Source of the DNA: Dipteronia dyeriana
Taxonomy: Eukaryota > Streptophyta > Magnoliopsida > Sapindales > Sapindaceae
Direction of reading: 5' to 3'
DNA length: 64,000 bases
Assembly: GCA_032871835.1 (NCBI GenBank)
Contig: CM065301.1
Coordinates: 16,385,291-16,449,290 of the forward strand
In this document: positions 47,760 to 59,290 of the stretch, one piece after another
How positions within the stretch are numbered: position 1 is the first letter of the stretch
How the letters are laid out: each line of letters begins with the position of its first letter
The notes under the pieces: generated by a model
The model's database searches: none
Told to the model about the DNA's origin: nothing
Seen by the model: the letters and a program-made list of their open reading frames with translations, nothing else
Translations under genes and position numbers: made by a program

Positions 47760-48265
47760 TAATATGATGTTTTTCTATTTAGGCTTTTATACTCCATTTC
47801 TAAAAGAATTCTATTTTTAAAAATTTAATATATAAGAATTCAAAAAATTAGAAAAAATAAAATAAAACTATCCTTTTTGTCTTTTAGCGTTACTATTCTA
47901 AAGAAACTTCATATATATATATATATATACTTTATTTTAATATTATTCATTTTGAAAACATCTCTATATATCTACTTTATTTTAATATTATTCATTTTGA
48001 AAATATCTCTTAAAAAAAAATTAAAACGGAAAATGGAAAAGATATGGGAAATAATCAAATAAAAATAGAACGGAGAATAAAACAAACAAAAGTAAAGAGA
48101 TCGAAACCGTCTTTGTGATCAAATTGTGTAAATAGGAAAACAATATTTGATTTCCTTTTAAAAAATTTAAGTTGAGTAAAAAAAACATTTATGTAGAGTA
48201 AAAAATTAATTTTAAATTTATTTTTGAGGCAAAAAGATTTATATTATATTATATATATATATATT
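47760..48265. other. Spacer, no gene seen
   Basis: AT-rich, with a short internal repeat (TACTTTATTTTAATATTATT) at 47929 and 47972. The open frame there is simple sequence. Confidence 0.6.
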
Positions 48266-48579
48266 AGTTATCTCATAAGGATCCCTTATTTTAATTTCGG
48301 TAAGGACTACCATGAAATAACATCTATTTTTATAAATTTTGATCTGAATTTTTTTATGAATGATATTTCAGTGGAATCTACCTATGAATAAAATTTAAGA
48401 ATTTTTCAAACACCACAAAAAAATAGTTGTAGTACTTGAAAAAATCTTAAATTTTATCCATAGGTAGATTTCATTGAACATATTATCCACAAAAAAAATT
48501 AGACCAAAATTCATAAAAATGGATGTGATTTTAATGTGGTCCTTACCGAAATTAAAATAAGGGATTCTTATGAGAAAAC

Positions 48580-48583
<4 letters not shown>
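48266..48583. mobile_element. Foldback MITE inserted in a (TA)n tract
   Basis: AGTTATCTCATAAGGATCCC... and its inverse ...GGGATTCTTATGAGAAAACCACT enclose 318 bp that can pair over nearly the whole length (TTATTTTAATTTCGGTAAGG in both arms, TCTACCTATG..AT near the centre). TA dinucleotide runs lie directly on both sides (48247-48264 and 48584-48626). Confidence 0.8.

Positions 48584-48626
<43 letters not shown>
48584..48626. repeat. (TA)n microsatellite
   Basis: About 21 TA units next to the MITE end. Confidence 0.95.
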
Positions 48627-48630
<4 letters not shown>

Positions 48631-49284
48631 TAGGCTAAACTAACTTAAATTTGTGACTTAAAATTTTGACTTAAACATCTCAACCAAAAGAAGAAGAAAA
48701 AACTAAAGATGAATGAAAAAAAAAATTGTTTCCTAAAAAAAAAAATACAGTGTCTATAGAACATTTTTATCTTATTTAGTAATTTTAATTCAGGTTAAAA
48801 TTATCATTAATAAAAAAAATGGAGTGTAACCAAGTAATTAGTGGATTGTCAACGGCATTTCTCTTAATGAAAATTATTGTATACAGGAAGACATTTTAAT
48901 CCCTAGCTTTTTATGAAATATACATTTTTAAAATGTATTTGTTTTAGAATGACGTTAGTTACACCCTTCAAAAGTTGTATGTACACCCTAATTTGGTATA
49001 TTTTTGAAAATCCCTTGAGTAAAATTACTTAAATAGCTAAATAGTTTGTAAGTACACACCAATAATTATTAATTGGTTTTATATCAATCCATTGAAAAAA
49101 AAGAGAGGAAGTTTCTTATTAATTGTTTGATATGATAATAAAAACATTTATATTTTATCAAACCCTAACTTCTATTTTAAATACTAATTTCAATTTCTTT
49201 TAAGGAATACAAATTGATTGAGTTGACCAACAATTTACTATTATAATTGAGTGAAACAAAAATCGATATAAACAATAAGGATAT
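48627..49284. other. Spacer, no gene seen
   Basis: AT-rich with no protein-like frame or RNA gene recognised. Confidence 0.6.
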
Positions 49285-50108
49285 GTCCCGTAAGCGTTTT
49301 TCAGTTGTTGTTTTTCGAAATAAAAATGAATATGAAAAAAATGTTTTTGGTTTCAGTTTCGAATTCTAAAAACTCGTCTGGTAGCATATACTGAAAGCTG
49401 TATTTTGAAAATAAAAAAATAAATAAAAAAACGCGTCTGGTAGGTTAACCGAAAACTATCAAAAATTGAAATATCAATTTTTGCATTTTGTTTAATATTA
49501 TCACAAGTACAAACAAATTGATTACATAATTAACCAATATAATTTTTATATTGTAACTTTTAAATTAAACAAAAGTAACTAATCTAAAATTAATTCAAAA
49601 AAACATATCAAAAAATGAATTAATCAAAACTTTTTATATTACATTATATTATAATTTATAATGTTATTTGTAAATATTATATATTAATATATATTATAAT
49701 ATACATAAATTATATTATTTTGTAATATATATTATTATTATAATATATATATATATTATTGCATGAATGCCTTTAATTTTAGTTGGAAATAAATTATTTT
49801 GGAATATATATATAAGAAGGGCACTTTGGTCATTTGAAAATCTTGTCCCATTTTGTCCTATTCATATCAAACGCATACCAGTACAAATAATAGTTAAAAA
49901 AATTATTTTTTTATATAAAAAAAGTGAAAAACAAAATGAAAAATAAAAACAAAAAACAAGTATTTTGTGTTTTTCAAATCTTTTACTTTTAACACTGATT
50001 TTGTTTTTTTCATTTTTTTTAATAAAATGAAAAAAGGTTAACGAATGCGTTTTTGAAATCATTTTTTAAAAATAAAAACAAAAACGGACTGAAAAACAGC
50101 TACAGAAC
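49285..50108 (+). mobile_element. AT-rich TIR element, copy B
   Basis: Inverted relative of 9046-10196. The left end GTCCCGTAAGCGTTTTTCAG and inner GGTTAACCGAAAACTATC match it. The right end is the inverse of GTTCTGTAGCTGTTTTTCAG. The interior is shorter than in copy A. Confidence 0.7.
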
Positions 50109-50850
50109 ATGACCTAAACTTTCTATTTCAAATAAAACACTTTCTTAGGAACAGAGATATTGAGATACACTGTTGTGTGTAGTTTTTCAATTCGATGGAA
50201 TTGGAGAATTTTGAGTTTAAAAAAATTAAAGAATTAAAAAAAAAGTTTTAGTGCAACGATAAGAATTTTTTTTTCAAACAATTTTTTAGTGACATCAAAT
50301 GTTTTTACAGGAGTTAAAACATTTTTTTAAAGAGAAATTACTTATTTGAATAAAAAGATATAAAATAATAAAATTTTAAATAAATCTGATTAGATAACAA
50401 AATAATGAGATGTGCTAACAAAAATATAATATAATATAATTAAAGAAAGATTATTTTTGGTATTAAATGAGATTTATTTACGAAATATAGATTTTTTAAA
50501 TATTTTAGGGATATACTTACAAAAAGGGTATACATATAGCTTTTGAGATGTGTTAATATCGTCACTCTTATTTTAATGGTCGGTACCTAATGATGACCGA
50601 TGACAATTTCACCCAAATCCAAACCGCACTAGTCGGGTCAAGATCTCAATATTCAGATCGCGGGTCGGGCTTGATTCTCAATTATGGTCTGGCCTAGCAA
50701 TAATATATAATAGACTAAAAATTCCCTAAACCTTAATTCCCTACTTTCTCACCGCTTGACAATTTTAATCTTGCAAGCCAACGATGCAATGTTTTTAAGA
50801 AAAGTTGAAAAACATGTGATGCGGATCAACTAAAGGCAAAAGGGTAATTA

Positions 50851-51055
50851 GATTGGCAAGAAGGTCAACTTCAAACCCTACCGTTTGAGACTGCTCGACC
50901 ATATTCGTATGACTGATATTTTCAATGCGAAGCATCTTGTCCCTTACAACAACGATTCAGCTTTGGAGGAAGAAGAGGTGTTGAATTCGAGGCCGAATTC
51001 CATCCAACCTGGAGAGGATGATGAGGAGCGGGTGGCGAGTTTGTACGGGTGGTGA
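50851..51055 (+). pseudogene. Gypsy polyprotein C-terminal fragment
   Basis: An open stretch reads KPYRLRLLDHIRMTDIFNAK, HLVPYNNDSAL and LNSRPNSIQPGEDDEE before a stop. Plant Gypsy polyproteins commonly end with a YRL.LP....FNV.DL.PY segment and a tail of the type SR.N.FQ.GEDD, which this resembles. The rest of pol is absent. Copy 1 of the PP2-B duplication lacks this piece, so it probably arrived later. The following 350 bp may be LTR sequence of the same element. Confidence 0.65.
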
Positions 51056-51770
51056 ATTTGTATTTGGATCGCGTGGGCCAACCAAATCCAGACTGAACTT
51101 CGTGGGTCTCTACAGAGGGCATACGAGGTAGGATCGTCTTTTATAATATATTTTCAGAAAGTCCAAGACGAGCCCTACAGATATTATGAAGACTCTGTCC
51201 TCCGTAACAGGTCATAGCAGACCCAAATTTGGTTATTTAGTTTGTTACGCGAAGACTTTTAGTTTCCTGTACAACTTAAGATTTTATTTCTCTTTTTTTT
51301 TTTAGGATTCTTTCTTGTTCAACAATCTAGGTTATTTCGAGTCCTAGTGGATTCGAATTGATTTGGCTATTTAATAGTTTGTATTAAGGTTTTTGTATTT
51401 TAGTTTTTGATGAATTAAAAAAAGAAACCAATTGAGTTTTCTCAATTTTATCTCTTTTTTCTATTTTCCATGAAATTATAGAAATAAGAAACCCATGTTC
51501 GATCGACCACGTGTGATCACACTTCCGTCTACATATCATCAGAGTTTTTAAATATATATATATATATATATATATACGCACACGATCATTTTTCTATCGG
51601 TGTGCACTGATGGAATGGATCATTCATTTATAAAAGTGTTTTGACAAGTGTATACATACCAAGTCAAAATATGTAAAATGAGTGGTTCACATTCGATATC
51701 CTTATATAATTCTATTAACATGTGCTGACTTAAAAATTTCCGTATATATATATATGTGTGTGGGGTGGGG
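51056..51770. other. Probable LTR remnant and spacer
   Basis: TTAGTTTCCTGTACAACTTA and GATTCTTTCTTGTTCAACAA resemble leader sequence of plant Gypsy LTRs and follow the pol fragment. No second LTR found. A (TA)n run at 51551-51576. No gene. Confidence 0.4.
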
Positions 51771-52469
51771 GGGATGAAGGATTTTTGATGCCTTGGCCAT
51801 GACCACTTTGTGCTTTGAATTTTGGTGTAGGAGAGTGGGACTCGTTTTAATGACTGAATTAACAAATTGTCTAGGCTGTGTTTGGTAGAAAACTTTAGAA
51901 ACAACCAGCGCTGTTTGTTTCTCTTCCTCATTGTTGCCGAGATGGTACTGGTGCATCACCCAATTAGTCTTCTCAGGCTTTTTTGCTTCCCGTAGTTGGT
52001 GTAAAGCACGAGAATTTTCTTGTAACCTTTGATCTTGCCGGCGACTAAAACTGGCCTTGTGTTACTTGTTTTGTGCTATAAATACATCTTACTTAGGCTA
52101 TAAATACATAGATTGATCTGATGGATGCCCCAAAATATGGCAGAACATTACATTTACATGTCGAATATATAAGATACAAAGACAATATCAAAGTAATTAT
52201 TTACTCAGTTTCCATGTCATAATATCATTTGCAATTCTCCATGTTGAAATCTAACGTCACTCAATTTCGAAATGCAACCCCTTATAATATGTAATATAAT
52301 GTAGAAACAAAGGGGACCAAATAATTGACTGCCCCAACACTAACTAATCTAGAGTTTTTTTTTTTTTTTTAAAGCAAACAATGCTTGTTACTAAATAAAA
52401 TAACAATTTGCAAATAATCTCGAAGTTTCTATAAAAAAAACTAACCTAATACAGTCTCCTTCTAGCCAT

Positions 52470-53663
52470 TTATTTAACTTTTTTTGGCCTGATCTCGATC
52501 CCTTGGACAACAAGGTCATACTTCACGTTACCAGGATTAATCTCCAAAATAGCCATTGACAATTCGCCCTCTTCATCACTTCCATGGAAAAATTCACCAA
52601 ATTCACTTTCCAACCACCCATCTCCTCTCTCCTTAGGGAAGAGGCCAGGATTGTCTCGAGACACAAAGTTTTGCTGCCGCTGATCAAAATAAACAGTTCG
52701 ATTTTGGACATTACCTCCAGCAAGTCCAAAGTTATCTGTTGGCTTGAACACAAGGTAAGATATATAAGTTGTCATCGTGGATAGAAGTGAAGTATTAATC
52801 TTGCCATGAATTTCAAACTGGTACACATTTTTCAGCTTGGCCACCTTAGGGAACCTGTTTTTGTCATGTGTAGGCAATCAATATTACTATATGTAGGGAA
52901 AAAAAAATTCCAAGAACAATAATAAAGCCAAAAATTAGAGAGAAAAATATACCTTGCCCCAGGGAAATCATTAATCCAGCCCCAAGACCAAGGAGTATCA
53001 CCACTAGCCCTAATAATAGTGAGTTCCCTAGCCGATATCATGTAACATTTCTTTCCACTTGAGCGATCGAACCAAAAGCTCTGTCAATTAAACAATCAGA
53101 AATTCATTTAAATTTACATATCGAAAACACTTACAAGGGTTGTTTGTAATCAGCATTTTTTTTTTCCCAGAACACAAACACCACTCAAATCAATTTCCAA
53201 ATCCTAAATCCGAATTTCAAATCACACCATAAACCTACCAGATCCATCTAAGCTTCTCAATTTTTAAGCAAATACTTAAATGGGTCCCCATCGTACAGAG
53301 ATTCTGGATCCAAATATCAATATCATAACATACAAACACAAACCCCCAAATTTTATAGACAAAACAAAAAAAAAAAAAAAATACTGAAATTACCAATTTG
53401 CCGTTTTGAATGAGAGTGGGACCCATTCGGAGGTAGAGCTCCTTCTTCGACCACGTAGAAGAAGAAGAACCGGAGACAGGGACAGGGTTCGAGATGGCGG
53501 ACAGGTATTCGGGAGGCAGGAAGCGGTCCCAAACGGCGTCGGAATCGGCGGCGGATTTGAAGGTGGTTGAAACGCAAGCCAAGCGGCAGGCATCGCGAGG
53601 GCTAGTGAAGGAGATCGCAGCCGCTATGCATTCCTCCGGTAACGCTAACATCCCACTCATCAT
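52470..53663 (-). CDS. F-box protein PP2-B-like, copy 2, complete reading frame
   Basis: Three exons with GT-AG borders: 53663-53394 (90 codons), 53080-52953 (128 nt) and 52854-52470 (ending in a stop), giving 260 residues, the normal size for the family. Residues 5-50 are the F-box (MLALPEECIAAAISFTSPRD, ACVSTTFKSAADSDAVWDRF), which binds SKP1 in an SCF ubiquitin ligase. The rest is the PP2 domain: SFWFDRSSGKKCYMISAREL, FPKVAKLKNVYQFEIHGKIN, NPGLFPKERGDGWLESEFGE and a tail VVQGIEIRPKK. In this family the PP2 part is a lectin-like domain thought to bind glycans or glycoproteins. Three tryptophans are kept in or near exon 2, though WRW of copy 1 is WGW here. The first of two adjacent ATGs is taken as start. 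A transposon sits 124 bp upstream, so expression may be altered. Confidence 0.9.
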
Positions 53664-53786
53664 CACCAAAGCCGGAAATGAATGGACCAGTCGTGAGGTG
53701 GTCTGTACTTTTATGATAGATTCGAGGTTTTTAGGGTTCTGAATAGAGCGACAAAGACCCGAGAGAGGTGGAGATGGAGGAATTTA

Positions 53787-54457
53787 GGTGGCGTTTGGTT
53801 ACCATGGTGGAATGGGAATTGGAATGGTAATGAGAATGAGAATTGGAATGGTAATGAGAATAAGAATGGGAATTGGAATGATAATGGTAATGAGAATGAG
53901 AATGAGAATGGAAATGAATGGGAATGGAAATGAATGGAAAACTGATTTCTTTATTTGGTTTGGACTTTAGAATCAATAACTGAATCAGTAATATTTTGTT
54001 TGGTTAACAACTGAATGGAATGGAATGGAATCAACTGTATTTTGACCAAAACACCCTTAGTTACAAAACATTTATAATAACATTATATATTATAAATAAT
54101 ATATATATATATATATGAAAGTATATATAATATATATATTATTATAATATAAAATATTTATTATTACAATATATGTTATATATTTCTATATAATATATTA
54201 TTAAATAAAATATTAGAAATATTGATATTATTAATAAATATTATATATAATTATATAATGTGTATATATATATATAATAATAATATATATAATTAGAAAA
54301 TATAATGTTCATTTTGGATAATAATAATAAAATATAAAAGTATAAATTATATAATATATATATATATATATATATATTAATATATATTATTATTAGAAAT
54401 ATTATATATTATATTTATATATTATTAAATATATAAATATTATATATAATTATATAA

Positions 54458-54491
<34 letters not shown>

Positions 54492-55103
54492 TATATAATT
54501 AGAAAATATAATGTTCATTTTGGATAACAATAATAATATATAAAAGTATAAATTATATAATAATATATATTTTAAATATTATATATATTATATATTATAT
54601 ATTAGAAATATTGATATTATTATACATAAAAATATTATATATTATTATATAATGTATATATATATACATTATAATATAATATATATATATATATATATTT
54701 TGGATAATAATAATAAAATATAAAATTATAAATTATATAATATATTTTGTATAAAAATATAAATAATATAATAATATATATATATATATATATATTATAT
54801 GCAATAATAATAATAAATATTATATAATAGTATGATATTTATAATATATATATATATATATTATTTTTGGAAATGAGGGTATTTGTGGAATTGAGTTGTG
54901 GGATAGAAGGTTATTTTTGGAAAGAAAATATGTTATTGGAATGGAATGGGCATTCCATTGGTTTTTGAATGGAATGCTCATTCCACCAAAATGGTGGAAT
55001 CCCCATTCCAATGGAATTCCAATGGAATGCTAATTCCATTGGAATTTTACAAACCAAACAAATGGAATGAATTTCATTCCATTCCACCCAACCAAACACC
55101 ACC
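53787..55103. mobile_element. PIF/Harbinger-like non-autonomous element in the PP2-B copy 2 promoter
   Basis: Starts GGTGGCGTTTGGTTACC and ends with the inverse of GGTGGTGTTTGGTTGGG. Perfect TTA on both sides (53784-53786, 55104-55106). Subterminal stretches are rich in GGAATGG repeats on the left and CATTCCATTCC on the right. The middle (54060-54870) is nearly pure AT. No transposase. Copy 1 of the duplication shows the related empty site (GGAGGGTTTTAGATTC), so the insertion came after the duplication. Confidence 0.88.
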
Positions 55104-55283
55104 TTAGAGTTTTAGATTCATCAATGATTAGCTCTTAAGTCTGCAAAGTCCATTTTAGACGTAATTAATATTCCCGGCATAAATAATTAAAAGGGTTAAT
55201 TGCATAAAAGTACCTCGAGTTTCTTCCTTTTAGCAAACTGTCTCTAACTTTCATAAATTCGACACAAAGTTACTATGATGTTA

Positions 55284-55665
55284 GAGCATCTCCAACGGTC
55301 TTTCTTAAAGACATCCCTTGGCTTAATTAAAGGAGTATGTGTATTTTGACAGCTCCAACAAGTCTCTACATGGCTCACTTAATTGTGTTCTGGTGGAGTT
55401 CACTCCCTTAATTAAAAAGAGTTTTCAGACCCCCTTATAGTGGAATCCACCTATTTAAGATTATTAAAAGGGTTAAACAATATCTAATTATTAAACATAA
55501 TATCTAATATTTATTAAACATAATATCCAACATTTAAATAATAATAAAAAATTATTAAATGGCCCATTTAAGGGAGTATTGTTGGAGCAGATACTCCCGT
55601 AATGGTCTCTTGCAATAACATACACACTTAAATAAGAGAGTCTCCAAGAGAGACCGTTGGAGATC
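55284..55665. mobile_element. PIF/Harbinger-like MITE, 382 bp
   Basis: Starts GAGCATCTCCAACGGTCT and ends with the inverse of GATCTCCAACGGTCTCT (3-base indel). TTA on both sides (55281-55283, 55666-55668). Inserted in the left arm of the MULE-like element. Confidence 0.78.
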
Positions 55666-56415
55666 TTAACCTTCTCATTGTTAGTTGTTAATGTCAGAAG
55701 GGTAATTCAATCTTTTTACCACTGAAATATAAAGAAAATAAAATGAGTGCATATTATTTAAATATTTAAAATAAAGGAAAATAGACATAGTTAACCATTT
55801 AATAATAAAAAATAAAAATAATAAAGGGATGGAGCTATCTCGAGATCACTCCATCACCAACTAGTGGTGTAAAATCAGGCCAGCCCGACCCACTTGAGCA
55901 CAGCCCGCCAGGCCCGTTTCCTAAAACATGTCGTGCCAAGTTCGGCCCGTTTTGGGAAATTGTAGCCCTGCATGGCACGTGGGCACGCCGCATGCCTAAG
56001 GCGTGCCGTGCCGGTATTCCGTGCCAGGTCGGCACGCAGACTGGCATCAGAGGACCAAACGGGGCGAGCCATATGTTCTTTTTTAAAAATATATATATAT
56101 ATATAATTACATAAATGTAATTGTGTGAAGTTATAACTATAATATTGTAATCTATTATTTTTGTTAATAAAATATTTCAAAGAATGAATAAAGATAAGTA
56201 TTCAAGAATATAACAAATAGATGAAGACATGAAGTTATGAAAATATAAATTGAAGAATTATTTATTTATTTCTAACTTTTGGAATTCAGTATTGCATATT
56301 TATATGTTTGCCTCATTAAAAACCTTACACAAAAAAAAACCCAGTGAGATAAAAACTTGGTAATGGAAAAAGAGTGCAATCATATTACAAGTAAATGTAC
56401 ATGTATAAGTATAAC

Positions 56416-58493
56416 CTAGTTATGGACTTGGTTACTACCGGAACTCTCATCAACATATAAATTGAAGAAATTTCGAATAAGTTCTTCATCTACCATTTCA
56501 TTTTGCAACCTCTTTTGAGCATGCTCCCAATCCCGAAGGTATGTTAATACCTTCACCATCTCTAGAGTCAAACAGCTTCTTCTTGGTTAAATAATTCGTC
56601 CACTTGGGCTGAATGCTTGTTCTGAAGACACAGTGGACACGAGGATAACCAGTATGTCACGTGCTATGTGTGACAGGACCGGATACCTATAGCTATTGGT
56701 CTTCCATCATAACAACAAATCAAATTTCTCTGCGTCTTCGCATGCATCGAACTGTGCTTCAAGGCACTTATTCAGTTCGGCTCCAGAAGATGCAGTAGAT
56801 CATTGCTCTAAAGAAGCAATTGATGATTTTTCTTCTTCTTTTTTCGCCGTTTCAGAACACTTCAACTTGTCTGCATCGGCTGCGTCTCCAGTTCTGTTGA
56901 TGGTTACCTGTCAAAGCCGCCAAACCTGAGCTTATAAATACAAGAAACTTCGAACAACTTTTTTCGAATGTCAGTAATCTGTTTTGAAAAATCTATTGTC
57001 AAATTAGTATCAATAAACTCAAGAAAATATTCTAAACTAGATAATTTAACCTTAAGATCTACTATAACACCTAATGCGTAGAGTAAAGGAATCGTAGACC
57101 AATATTTTTTCAACTTTTTCTCCATGGCAACAACTGCAGTGCCTAAGATATTATCTTCCCTATATGTGTTTAACACTTCAGACATTTTCACTATCTAATG
57201 GATTGCCTGAGAAGATGAGGGGTAATAGATCCCGGAAAGAGTTACAATGGCATTATAAAAAATCTTTAAAAATTCAATAAAACCCTTGCTACATACCAAT
57301 CGTCTGAGGTGAGTACTTGTGCCTGTGGACGACCAATTTCGACCAATTTCATGTTATAAAAAACTGTAATAGTTGTATCATAATCAAAACAATTTTACAG
57401 TATTAAGTAAGTAGAGTTCTACCTTACCGGTATATCAGTTTGGAATCGTCGGGGTTGTAGGCCGTTTAAAGTAGTGTTTGTCGAATTATTGGAATCTTAT
57501 ATTAGAGTTGTCAATCTAAGAAATGACATCTCTAATGCGATCTATACGATCACTTACTTCCTTCAAATCAGTCTGTACAACTAAAATTATGATATGACAT
57601 TCACACTGTGGATGGAAGAAATAACCTTCATCTTGCAAGATTTTTCTTTGAACAAACAATGCAATAAAGCTAGTATTTGCAGATGCATTATCTAATGTGA
57701 TAGAAATGATGCGATGTATTATTCCATAAGTTTCTAAAACAGAAAGAATGATATTAAAAATATTTTTTATGATATGTGTAAAATCCATATGACGAAAACC
57801 AAGATTTTTTTTTTGTTAACCTACAATCAGAATCTAAATAGTGTCTTGTGACACATAAATAGTCATGTTTAGATCATGCGTTCCAAATATAAGAAGTTAA
57901 TGCAATAGAGACACTTAGATGTTGTAATACATCAATCAAGTCATCTCTTTGGGTTGTAAATTATCTTTTCATATCATTCAAGCGATGGTTCTAGTAATAG
58001 TTTCAAATTGGGAGTTGAATGCAGATGTGATCAATTCCTAAAAAAAAACATTGTTAGCAAAATTAATTAGTTGATCAGTTTGTACAATGTATCGTGCCAG
58101 GCAATCTCTAGCATGCAAGGGGCAGTAACGCCACGTCGTAACGGACCCGTCTGGGTGTCGTTGTAGTTGTGTCTGGGTTGTAGTGTTTATATGTCCATGT
58201 GCAAATATGCATTTGAGCATATGCATTCTCAAATGACCGGTTCCACACCTATTACTGGAATAGTACTTAGGACAAAACTTACATTTAACTCTAGGGTCGG
58301 TCGTCCCGTCTGGGACTGTCACTTGTACTACGTCAAAACACTGTCAGACATTTTATGTAAAAATTTTGGGACGTGATGTCGGTGTAGCGATGAAACCGGA
58401 AGGTCTCGCTTGGGTTTCCAAAGGTCCGGAAAAATCTAAATCATCGTTGAGTATGTTAAAACCGTCTAGAAAATAAGCCAAGTTAGGATCCAT
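56416..58493 (-). pseudogene. hAT transposase (RICESLEEPER/Ac-like), broken
   Basis: The start MDPNLAYFLDGFN at 58493 is followed by two in-frame stops. Then comes a BED-type zinc finger: VKCKFCPKYYSS, CGTGHLRMHMLKC. The catalytic RNase H-like part (57790-57516) holds ITLDNASANTSFIAL and HPQCECHIIILVVQTDLKEV. A hAT-like linker domain (57191-56904) holds AMEKKLKKYWSTIPLLYALG and KLSSLEYFLEFID. The hAT dimerisation domain closes it (56700-56416): YPVLSHIARDILVILVSTVS, SEQAFSPSGRII, a TAA, then PRRSCLTLEMVKVLTYLRDW. The final stop is at 56416. Domain order is that of a complete transposase, but several stops and frame changes mean no full protein. A few suppressing changes apart, little is missing, so decay looks recent. 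Confidence 0.88.
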
Positions 58494-58504
58494 TTCCTGA
58501 AATT

Positions 58505-59290
58505 AAAATATTAACTCATTAGTCATTAATAACTACACATAAAAATCTTAATTTACTAGCAAAAAATATTTAAATTGACAACTACACATAAAAATCTTAA
58601 TTTACTAGCAAATATATTTAAATTAACAACTGCACATAAATCTTAACTTACAAACAAAATATATTTAAATTAACAACTACCCATAAAAATCTTAATTTAC
58701 TAACAAAATATATTTAAATTAACAACTACACATAAAAATCTTAATTTACTAACAAAATATATTTAAATTAACAACTACACATAAAAATCTTAATTTACTA
58801 AAAAAAAAATATTTAAATTAACAACTATACATAAAAATCTTAATTTACTAACAATATATTTAAATTAACTACTACACATAAAAATCTTAATTTACTAATA
58901 AAATATATTTAAAGTAATTACTGCTCATAAAATTGATTAATCGGCTAACAAAATATATTTAAATTAACTACTACGCATAAAATTGATTAATCGAGTAACT
59001 AAAAAAATATTTAAATTACCTACTACACATAAAAATCTTAATTTACTAACAACATATATTTAAATTCACTACTACAAATAAAATTGATTCAATTACTAAT
59101 TAAAAATAATATTTAAATTCACTACTACAAATAAAATTGATTAATTTACTAACTAAACAATAATATATAAATTAATAACTAAGTATAAATATAAAATGGT
59201 TAATTTAATAACTAAACAAAAATATTAAAATTAATAACTAAATTCTTAATATAAAATTATAAATTTACTAACCAAAGTTAACTAATTAAA
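58505..59290. repeat. ~49-bp minisatellite in the 5' region of the hAT element
   Basis: About fifteen copies of a unit containing AACTACACATAAAAATCTTA and ATTTACTAACAAAATATATT, near-identical at 58550-58800 and more diverged towards 59290. Lies between the transposase start and the right end of the element. Confidence 0.92.

Larger units (their letters stand above)
50730..55192. repeat. Segmental duplication, copy 2 of the PP2-B locus
   Basis: Matches 34010-37084 and, beyond the insertions of copy 1, 47693-47760 (CTTAAGTCT..AAAAGTC, TTCCCG(A/G)CATAA). Same orientation as copy 1. Confidence 0.82.

Noticed and set aside
53731..53976. A His/Ser-rich frame of 81 codons near PP2-B copy 2
   Set aside because: It is translation of GGAATG-type simple repeats of the Harbinger-like element.
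58505..59290. Regular 49-bp repeats that might suggest a CRISPR array or a satellite
   Set aside because: No spacers between units, and the array is confined within the exact ends of a hAT element.
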